DNA of 6,175 bases from Oscillospiraceae bacterium. GTDB taxonomy: Bacteria; Bacillota; Clostridia; Oscillospirales; Acutalibacteraceae. Below the pieces are notes generated by a model that ran no database searches, was not told where the DNA came from, and saw only the letters and a program-made list of their open reading frames with translations. Of this stretch, positions 1 through 5,268 are shown in pieces. Location of the stretch: positions 1-6,175 of the forward strand of contig JAQXLO010000085.1 in assembly GCA_029012165.1 (NCBI GenBank). Reading direction: 5' to 3'. The translations under genes were made by a program, and so were the position numbers. Within the stretch, counting starts at the first letter, position 1, and the number at the start of each line of letters is the position of its first letter.

Positions 1-740
1 TCGAGGAGCATAATGCCCGCCGTGTATTGCTTTTGCCATTTGTCCTCCCATCCGTTTTTGCCCCGAGTGCGGTCGAGATCCACGGCGTGGAACGTGGTGA
101 GCCAGCCGTACTTGGTTTTCACAGGCGGTGCGGCGGGGCCGATTTTGTCGTTGGCAAACGGAACATCCTCCACGGCAAGGACGAGTTTGTGCCCACCCCA
201 ATAGGCAAGGTCAGGGGAATCGGACATCCACAGATCGAATCTGTCTTTGCCGCCACGGGAATAGACAGGCATGGGGCGTTCAAGTCGAACATACTTGCCG
301 CCGATTTTTTCGGGAAACAGCACCATATTGCGGTTGTCCGGCAGAGACATCGAGAGAATATCAAAGTGCGCAAAGTCGGTCGTTTTCGCAATGCCGCCAC
401 GCAGACCGTGGTCAGTATCCACGGCGAAGCACATATAGCACACGCCGTCAATCACCGTCAGTCTCGGGTCGTAGGCACGTTGGATGTCGCCGCCCGACAG
501 GGAGAAGCACGGTTCGGGCGCCGCATTCCAGTGAATCCCGTCGTCACTGGAGGCAAAGCCGATGTTCGTGCCGACGAGTCGGTAACGGTCGTCGCCGCAG
601 TAGTCGTTGCGAAAAACCATAACATATTTGCCGTTGTACTTCGTGACGCCTGCGTTAAAAACCAAACGTGCATTGTACGGTACATCCCGTTCGCTGAGAA
701 CAGGGTGGTCAAGCTTGTGTATACACTGTGCGGACTGCAT
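1..740 (-). CDS. GH130 family beta-mannoside phosphorylase, 3'-truncated by window edge
   Basis: I translated the minus strand from the ATG at 740-738: 246 codons are open to the window edge with no stop, so the C-terminus is missing. The protein reads as a glycoside hydrolase family 130 enzyme. GH130 enzymes are five-bladed beta-propellers that mostly phosphorolyse beta-mannosyl linkages, releasing mannose 1-phosphate. Visible family features are FNAGVTKYNGKYVMVFR (28-44), YDPR (90-93) with D91 as the likely proton donor, DNRNMVLFPEKIGGKYVRLERP (begins at 135), KIGPAAPP (199-206), and GWLTTFHAVD (212-221), followed by a typical YTAGIMLL strand (239-246). Arg, Lys and His in these last motifs are the expected phosphate-binding set. 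No signal peptide is seen, so the enzyme is probably cytoplasmic. The start is supported by AAAGGAG ten bases upstream and a good promoter. GH130 is confident; the exact disaccharide substrate (mannosyl-glucose, mannobiose or mannosyl-GlcNAc) is not. Confidence 0.88.
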   Translation of the reverse strand, partial: MQSAQCIHKLDHPVLSERDVPYNARLVFNAGVTKYNGKYVMVFRNDYCGDDRYRLVGTNIGFASSDDGIHWNAAPEPCFSLSGGDIQRAYDPRLTVIDGVCYMCFAVDTDHGLRGGIAKTTDFAHFDILSMSLPDNRNMVLFPEKIGGKYVRLERPMPVYSRGGKDRFDLWMSDSPDLAYWGGHKLVLAVEDVPFANDKIGPAAPPVKTKYGWLTTFHAVDLDRTRGKNGWEDKWQKQYTAGIMLL

Positions 741-750
741 GGTATTTCAT

Positions 751-757
751 CTCCTTT
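751..757 (-). promoter_or_regulatory. Ribosome binding site of the GH130 gene
   Basis: AAAGGAG on the minus strand lies ten bases before the ATG at 740. It fixes that ATG as the start. Another ATG (750-748) almost touches the Shine-Dalgarno and opens a different frame that stops after 13 codons, so it is not a credible start. Confidence 0.7.
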
Positions 758-762
758 GCCAC

Positions 763-791
763 AGTATACCATACCCCCCTGCTGCGGTCAA
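763..791 (-). promoter_or_regulatory. SigA-type promoter of the GH130 gene
   Basis: Reading the minus strand, TTGACC (791-786) is followed after exactly 17 bases by TATACT (768-763). The -10 box is preceded by TGG, giving an extended -10 (TGn). Transcription would start near base 756, at or inside the Shine-Dalgarno, so the leader would be only about 16-17 bases. Boxes and spacing are seen directly; the start point is inferred. Confidence 0.72.
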
Positions 792-857
792 GACTGAGGA
801 AAATACGAAAACTTTTTGCGGTTCGCCCTGTATAAAAGTAAAAGGTTTCAAAAAAGG

Positions 858-886
858 TTGAAAACACAAAAACAAGATGGTATAAT
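858..886 (+). promoter_or_regulatory. SigA-type promoter of ychF
   Basis: TTGAAA (858-863), a 17-base spacer and a perfect TATAAT (881-886) preceded by TGG form an extended -10 promoter. Transcription would begin near 893, leaving a leader of about 24 bases that contains AGAAAGG (901-907) nine bases before the ychF ATG. It is divergent from the GH130 promoter; about 66 bases lie between the two -35 boxes. Confidence 0.82.
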
Positions 887-916
887 GTTCGACAGCAAAT
901 AGAAAGGTCGAAGGTT

Positions 917-2011
917 ATGAAATTAGGTATTGTTGGTTTGCCGAACGTCGGCAAAAGTACACTGTTTAACGCCATTACCAACGCAGGCGCACAGTCTGCA
1001 AACTATGCATTCTGCACCATCGAGCCGAATGTCGGCGTCGTTTCCGTGCCGGATGCACGGATCGACAAGCTGACCGAGATGTACAATCCCGCCAAGGTCA
1101 CGCCCGCCGTCATCGAATTTGTGGACATTGCCGGTCTCGTCAAGGGCGCCTCCCGGGGCGAGGGTCTAGGCAACAAGTTTCTCTCCCATATCCGGGAAAT
1201 GGACGCCATCATCCACGTTGTCCGCTGTTTTGAAAACGACGACATCATTCATGTGGACGGCAGCATTGACCCCGCAAGAGATATCGAAACGATTAACCTT
1301 GAATTGATTTTCGCCGACCTGGAAGTTCTGGAGCGCCGTATTGACCGTGGCATCAAAGCCATGAAGGGCGATAAATCCCTTGCCGTTGAGGTCGATTTCA
1401 TGAAGCGCCTGAAAGCAGAGCTGGAGGCGGGAACGCCTGCACGCAACGTGGAGATGTCAGACGATGAGAAAGCCTCGATGCAGGAACTTTGCCTGCTGAC
1501 GGCAAAGCCCGTCATTTATGCGTGCAACATGAGCGAGGACGACTTTGCAGGCGGCATCGACAACAACGCCGGCTACAAGGCGGTGCAGGAAATTGCCGCC
1601 GCCGAAGGGTCGGAGGTACTGCCCATCTGCGCCGAACTGGAAGCACAAATTGCCTCTTTGGAACCGGACGAAAAGGAGATGTTCCTCTCGGAACTGGGCG
1701 TGGAAAAGGGCGGTCTGGATATCCTGATCCAGCGCAGCTATTCCCTGCTCGGTCTGATCTCCTACCTGACAGCCGGCCAGCCGGAGGTTCGTGCATGGAC
1801 GATCAAAAAAGGCACGAAAGCACCCCAGGCCGCCGGCAAGATACACTCCGACTTTGAACGTGGCTTCATCCGTGCAGAGGTCGTTTCCTTTGAGGACTTG
1901 GTCGCCTGCGGCTCCATGACCGCCGCCAAGGAAAAGGGACTTGTCCGCAGTGAGGGCAAGGAGTACGTCATGCAGGACGGCGACGTGGTTCTGTTCCGCT
2001 TCAACGTCTGA
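917..2011 (+). CDS. ychF: Redox-regulated ATPase YchF (Obg family, OLA1-like)
   Basis: This is a full-length 364-residue YchF, the expected size for the family. YchF proteins are cytoplasmic P-loop NTPases that prefer ATP over GTP, associate with ribosomes, and act in translation and oxidative-stress responses. Seen in the sequence: G1 loop GLPNVGKST (7-15), FCTIEPN (32-38), G3 DIAGL (70-74), where a hydrophobic Leu takes the place of the catalytic Gln typical of Ras-type GTPases, and NMSE (204-207) in place of the GTP-specific NKxD, which is the hallmark of ATP preference. A helical insertion (about 120-190) separates G3 and G4. The C-terminal TGS domain covers about 280-364 and ends in the usual VVLFRFNV. 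Cys33 corresponds to the redox-sensing Cys35 of E. coli YchF. The gene has its own promoter and is followed by a terminator, so it is probably monocistronic. The start is set by AGAAAGG at nine bases. Confidence 0.97.
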   Translation: MKLGIVGLPNVGKSTLFNAITNAGAQSANYAFCTIEPNVGVVSVPDARIDKLTEMYNPAKVTPAVIEFVDIAGLVKGASRGEGLGNKFLSHIREMDAIIHVVRCFENDDIIHVDGSIDPARDIETINLELIFADLEVLERRIDRGIKAMKGDKSLAVEVDFMKRLKAELEAGTPARNVEMSDDEKASMQELCLLTAKPVIYACNMSEDDFAGGIDNNAGYKAVQEIAAAEGSEVLPICAELEAQIASLEPDEKEMFLSELGVEKGGLDILIQRSYSLLGLISYLTAGQPEVRAWTIKKGTKAPQAAGKIHSDFERGFIRAEVVSFEDLVACGSMTAAKEKGLVRSEGKEYVMQDGDVVLFRFNV

Positions 2012-2036
2012 CGGAAAGTCCTCATTCAAAAAGAAT

Positions 2037-2065
2037 GCTGCAATCCCGTTGAAGGCGATTGCAGC
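2037..2065. terminator. Bidirectional intrinsic terminator between ychF and the kinase gene
   Basis: GCTGCAATC (2037-2045) and GATTGCAGC (2057-2065) form a perfect 9-bp stem with an 11-base loop. TTTTC and further T-rich sequence follow on the plus strand, 25 bases after the ychF stop. On the minus strand the same stem is followed by ATTCTTTTT, so it can also end the convergent kinase transcript, whose stop codon is at 2102-2100. Confidence 0.85.
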
Positions 2066-2099
2066 TTTTCATTATTATAGGGTATTATGACATCATAGC

Positions 2100-3689
2100 C
2101 TAATCTTCTTTATAACCGTTCATCTTTTTAAACAGCCGTTTATTGGATGCGTACAGTTTTTTGTACACGTCGAACGTTTTGTCATATACCGCTTTGTTTT
2201 TCGCATTCGGGTTATACACTTTTTCGGCAGGAATGAGCTTTTTGCACTCCCCGATATTGTGCAGCACACCCAGACCGACCGCCGCAAGAACCGCCGCACC
2301 GACAGAACCTGCGTTCTGAGGACTGGCAACCGTTTCCACCGTTCGGCCGGTGCAGTCCGCAAGGGTCTGGCAGATCAGATCCGACAGGGCGCCGCCGCCT
2401 GCAAAGCGCAGCTTCTGCGAGGTCTGCACCTTTTTCTCCTCGGTTTCCAAAAACCAGCGCAGATGATAGCAGACACCTTCAATGACCGCACGAACCAACT
2501 CCGCCTCCGTAGTCTCCAAACTCAGGTTAAAGAACATCCCCCGGGCATCCGGCGCCTCAAAGGGACAACGGTTACCATGCAGCCACGGCGTGAAAATTAC
2601 ACCGCCGCTTCCCGCTGGAACGGTACTTGCAATTTCTGTCATTTTGTTGTATACTGAGTTTACGGGGATTTTTTCTTCGTAAACGTCGATCTCATCCAGA
2701 GCGATGCGATCCCTTGCCCACTCCAAACATTTACCGGCGGTCTCCAATTCTGCGAAATAGAGGAACTTTCCCTTGTCCGCACCGACGATCGCCGCAATCA
2801 TAGCCGTTGTGTCCACAACGCTCTTTTCCACGACTGTCCCTACCCAGCCGGATGTCCCCCAGTAAACATGGGTGTCTCCCGGATCCACAGCGCCGGCCGC
2901 AACCCCGATCAGGGATGCGTCACCGCCCCCGCCGAATACCGGAATGCCCGGCACCAGACCGAGTTCTTTCGCCGCTTTCGCAGTGAGGGTTCCCGCCTGT
3001 TCGGTGCACTGGATGATCCGTGGCAGATGGGCATACTTCACGCCCAGCATATCGCACATCTCTTTGCTGAAGCCTTCCCTGCCCTTGCGGATATCATAGA
3101 TCAGCGCCGCAAATGCGGAATCCGGCGTCATGACGCATTCGCCTGTCATGCGGGCGATCAGGCTTTCCTTGACGTCCAGCCATTTATAGGTGCGTGCAAA
3201 ATTTTCCGGCTCGTGCGCTTCCACCCATTTGTACTTCCAGACCGGGTCTTTTACGCTTGCGGCAACCGCACCCGTGATTTGCAGGGATTTCATCAGCTTC
3301 GCCACATTGGCACCTGCGATCTGTGCACCATGCGCCATGCCCTTTTCCAGCTCCTCCTGCGCACGCTGATCCATATAGCTCATGGCTCTGCGCACGGGAA
3401 CACCGTCCTTATCGACCAGCACCACGCCCTGCATCTGGGAGCAGAAAGAAATACCGTCGATCTGCTCCGCTTTGATTCCTGTCCCCGACAGCACCTGTGC
3501 CGTGGTTCTGCACATGGCGTCCCACCATTCGTCGGGCTCCTGCTCCACACCGCCGTTGTCCAGCACATACAGATTGTATCCGCAGGATGCGTAGCTGATC
3601 AGGTCGATCTTTTCGCCGATTTTGAAAAGACAGGTCTTTACGCCTGTCGTGCCGATATCATAGGCTAAAACGCAAATTACCTTGTTCAT
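2100..3689 (-). CDS. FGGY-family carbohydrate kinase (xylulokinase-like)
   Basis: Complete 529-residue cytoplasmic sugar kinase of the FGGY/hexokinase-actin fold, which transfers phosphate from ATP to a ketose or polyol. The N-terminal domain opens with AYDIGTTGVK (9-18, D11 in the phosphate-1 loop). SQMQG (84-88) and MSYMDQR (103-109) are the sugar-site motifs. The linker KWLDVKESL (169-177) and LTGE-like MTGE follow. The C-terminal domain has GGGGDA (253-258, D257 the likely catalytic base), YWGTSG (276-281), a WLHGNRCPFE segment, and the ATP-site GGGALSD. Overall it most resembles xylulokinases, but those usually have QMHG and WND where this has QMQG and YMD, so the substrate may not be D-xylulose. 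An in-frame ATG at 3710 would add 21 residues, but it has no Shine-Dalgarno and lies on the predicted transcription start. The ATG at 3689 has AGGGG seven bases upstream and puts the DIGTT motif at the usual distance. The gene is divergent from the aminotransferase-aldolase pair. Confidence 0.9.
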   Translation of the reverse strand: MNKVICVLAYDIGTTGVKTCLFKIGEKIDLISYASCGYNLYVLDNGGVEQEPDEWWDAMCRTTAQVLSGTGIKAEQIDGISFCSQMQGVVLVDKDGVPVRRAMSYMDQRAQEELEKGMAHGAQIAGANVAKLMKSLQITGAVAASVKDPVWKYKWVEAHEPENFARTYKWLDVKESLIARMTGECVMTPDSAFAALIYDIRKGREGFSKEMCDMLGVKYAHLPRIIQCTEQAGTLTAKAAKELGLVPGIPVFGGGGDASLIGVAAGAVDPGDTHVYWGTSGWVGTVVEKSVVDTTAMIAAIVGADKGKFLYFAELETAGKCLEWARDRIALDEIDVYEEKIPVNSVYNKMTEIASTVPAGSGGVIFTPWLHGNRCPFEAPDARGMFFNLSLETTEAELVRAVIEGVCYHLRWFLETEEKKVQTSQKLRFAGGGALSDLICQTLADCTGRTVETVASPQNAGSVGAAVLAAVGLGVLHNIGECKKLIPAEKVYNPNAKNKAVYDKTFDVYKKLYASNKRLFKKMNGYKED

Positions 3690-3696
3690 TCTGCAG

Positions 3697-3701
3697 CCCC
3701 T
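3697..3701 (-). promoter_or_regulatory. Ribosome binding site that decides the kinase start
   Basis: AGGGG on the minus strand stands seven bases before the ATG at 3689. The upstream in-frame ATG at 3710 is preceded only by A/T-rich sequence without any purine-rich site, so this element favours the shorter 529-residue protein. Confidence 0.6.
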
Positions 3702-3715
3702 CGCTTTCATACGTC

Positions 3716-3733
3716 TATATTAGCACAAATATA
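3716..3733. repeat. Short inverted repeat, candidate operator
   Basis: TATATT (3716-3721) and AATATA (3728-3733) are perfect reverse complements around a six-base spacer AGCACA. The repeat covers the -10 box of the kinase promoter and sits in the middle of the 76-base divergent region. A regulator bound here could control both directions. The arms are A/T only, so a chance occurrence is quite possible. Confidence 0.25.
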
Positions 3734-3746
3734 CAATAAATTTCAA
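3717..3746 (-). promoter_or_regulatory. Probable promoter of the kinase gene
   Basis: On the minus strand TTGAAA (3746-3741) is separated by 18 bases from TAATAT (3722-3717), which is preceded by TGC as an extended -10. Transcription would begin around 3710-3711. The -10 matches four of six consensus bases, so this call is weaker than the two promoters upstream of ychF and GH130. Confidence 0.5.
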
Positions 3747-3755
3747 TGTTTTTCC

Positions 3756-3760
3756 GGAGG
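3756..3760 (+). promoter_or_regulatory. Ribosome binding site of the aminotransferase gene
   Basis: GGAGG is followed by five T bases and then the ATG at 3766. The core is strong and the spacing is at the short end of normal. The plus-strand promoter is unclear: TACAAT at 3732-3737 could be a -10, but I see no acceptable -35 at 16-18 bases, so an activator may be needed. Confidence 0.65.
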
Positions 3761-3765
3761 TTTTT

Positions 3766-5247
3766 ATGGACACACGTTTTGCAATTTCCAAGTATCCCGA
3801 CGCCGAGGCGGTAACCCGGCAGCTCGATGCGCTGATCGCAAAGCCGATCTACACGATCAAGCCCGACGCTCTTGCGGCATACGAAAAGGATTATTTCGGC
3901 GAGAAATGCCAGAAGAGCAAGGCAATGATCGACGAAGCCCGACAGATCATTCCCGGCGGCGTACAGCACAATTTGGCATTCAACTATCCATTCCCCCTCG
4001 TGTTCACCAAGGCGGAGGGCGCATATCTGTACGATCTGGACGGCAACAAGTACTACGATTTCCTGCAGGCAGGCGGTCCCACCGTTTTGGGCAGCAACCC
4101 CATCGAGGTACGCGAACAGGTCATCGACCTGCTGAACACCTGCGGTCCCTCCACCGGTCTGTTCCACGAATTTGAATATAAGCTTGCCAAAAAGATAGCC
4201 GACAATTTTGAAACGGTCGATATGTTCCGTATGCTCGGCTCCGGCACCGAGGCGTGCATGGCCGCCATCCGTGTGGCAAGACTCGCCACCAAAAACAAGA
4301 ACATCATCAAGATGGGCGGCGCCTATCACGGCTGGAGCGATCAGCTGGGCTACGGCATCCGTGTTCCCGGCTCCAAGTTCACCCAAGCCCACGGCGTTCC
4401 TATGCACATCTTCTCCAACACGCAGGAATTCTTCCCCAACGATCTGGACGATCTGGAAAAGAAGCTCAAGCTCAATATGGCCAGAGGCGGTACAGCCGCC
4501 GTCATGATCGAGCCTGTCGGTCCCGAAAGCGGTACACGTCCCGTCGATTTCGACTTCAACAAGGGCGTGGAAAGACTCTGCCGCAAGTACGGCGCACTGC
4601 TGATCTTTGATGAGGTCGTCACCGCATTCCGTATCGGTATGGCAGGTGCACAGGGGTATTTCGGCGTTTCGCCCGACCTGACCATCTTCGGCAAGGTGGT
4701 CGCCGGCGGCTATCCCGGTGCGGGCGGTATCGGCGGCAAGCGCGAATACATGAAGTATCTCGGCGCCGGTTTGGACGGTGCAACCAAGGTCAAAAAGGCG
4801 TTCATGGGCGGCACCATGGCGGCGACACCCATCTCCTGCGTCGCCGGCTACTATACCCTGAGCGAAATTGAGCGCACCAACGCCTGTCAGGTTGCCGGGC
4901 AGATGGGCGACCGCATCACTGCCGGTCTGCAGGAACTGATCAAGAAACACAATCTCCCCTTCGTCGCATTCAACCAAGGCTCCATCTGCCATCTGGAAAC
5001 CGTCGGCACCATGCACTTCGCCATCAACTGGAAAAAGCCGTGGGAGATTCCGGCTGTCCTGTCCGCCACCTCCGAAAGAAAGAAGGAGATGGAACACATG
5101 GGCGCCGCTTACATGGCCGAGGGTCTTGTCACGCTGGCAGGCAGTCGTCTGTACACCAGCGCCGCATACACCCCCGAAATGATCGATGATGCCCTTACCC
5201 GCTTTGACAAGGTCTTCGCTAACGTTGCAAAGAAGAAAGAAAATTAA
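3766..5247 (+). CDS. Class III PLP-dependent aminotransferase, glutamate-1-semialdehyde aminomutase-like
   Basis: Complete 493-residue fold-type I PLP enzyme of the class III (omega) aminotransferase group, presumably a cytoplasmic homodimer. Visible elements: IIPGGVQH (61-68), a GSA-aminomutase-type segment; YLYDLDGNKYYDF (87-99); GSGTEA (158-163) gripping the PLP phosphate; YHG (187-189) stacking on the ring; EPVGPESG beginning at E249; FDEVVTAFR with D282 pairing with the PLP nitrogen; GKVVAGGYP with K310 as the Schiff-base lysine; and GGTMAATP with T350 contacting the neighbour's PLP. The 28-residue Asp-Lys spacing matches GSA aminomutases. It is longer than HemL (about 430) because of roughly 45-50 extra N-terminal residues. 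Its neighbours are a sugar kinase and an aldolase, not tetrapyrrole genes, so a catabolic role on a sugar-derived amino or carbonyl compound is more likely than heme synthesis. It is first in an operon with the aldolase, with a 21-base gap. The family is certain; the substrate is unknown. Confidence 0.92.
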   Translation: MDTRFAISKYPDAEAVTRQLDALIAKPIYTIKPDALAAYEKDYFGEKCQKSKAMIDEARQIIPGGVQHNLAFNYPFPLVFTKAEGAYLYDLDGNKYYDFLQAGGPTVLGSNPIEVREQVIDLLNTCGPSTGLFHEFEYKLAKKIADNFETVDMFRMLGSGTEACMAAIRVARLATKNKNIIKMGGAYHGWSDQLGYGIRVPGSKFTQAHGVPMHIFSNTQEFFPNDLDDLEKKLKLNMARGGTAAVMIEPVGPESGTRPVDFDFNKGVERLCRKYGALLIFDEVVTAFRIGMAGAQGYFGVSPDLTIFGKVVAGGYPGAGGIGGKREYMKYLGAGLDGATKVKKAFMGGTMAATPISCVAGYYTLSEIERTNACQVAGQMGDRITAGLQELIKKHNLPFVAFNQGSICHLETVGTMHFAINWKKPWEIPAVLSATSERKKEMEHMGAAYMAEGLVTLAGSRLYTSAAYTPEMIDDALTRFDKVFANVAKKKEN

Positions 5248-5253
5248 CCATAC

Positions 5254-5260
5254 AGAAAGG
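5254..5260 (+). promoter_or_regulatory. Ribosome binding site of the aldolase gene
   Basis: AGAAAGG lies eight bases before the ATG at 5269, inside the 21-base gap after the aminotransferase stop. The same seven bases precede ychF, which suggests a common ribosome-binding form in this genome. No promoter or terminator fits in the gap, so the two genes are read as one operon. Confidence 0.65.
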
Positions 5261-5268
5261 TATCGGTT

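Noticed and set aside
739..772. Inverted repeat ATGGTAT (739-745) and ATACCAT (766-772) as an RNA switch hiding the GH130 ribosome binding site
   Set aside because: The distal arm is part of the -10 box and lies upstream of the inferred transcript start, so it would not be in the mRNA.
27..797. 256-residue plus-strand ORF
   Set aside because: It lies antisense to the GH130 frame, has no recognisable motifs or Shine-Dalgarno, and has the low-complexity composition of a shadow ORF. The opposite strand has coherent GH130 motifs.
1457..2029. 190-residue minus-strand ORF
   Set aside because: It is antisense to the C-terminal half of ychF and overlaps the region before the terminator; it is a composition-driven shadow.
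2086..2097. Small palindrome TATGA-CA-TCATA near the kinase stop
   Set aside because: Five A/T-rich base pairs around a two-base loop cannot form a stable hairpin, and the position suggests no operator role.
2868..3668. 266-residue plus-strand ORF
   Set aside because: It is antisense to the kinase, with no motifs and no start signals.
3715..5097. 460-residue minus-strand ORF
   Set aside because: It is antisense to the aminotransferase, whose PLP motifs are complete. The long stop-free antisense frame follows from C/G-rich third positions. There is no ribosome binding site at its start.
3766..5247. Naming the aminotransferase hemL
   Set aside because: The PLP core fits, but the N-terminal extension, the altered substrate-entrance segment and the sugar-catabolic neighbours argue against a confident heme-biosynthesis call.
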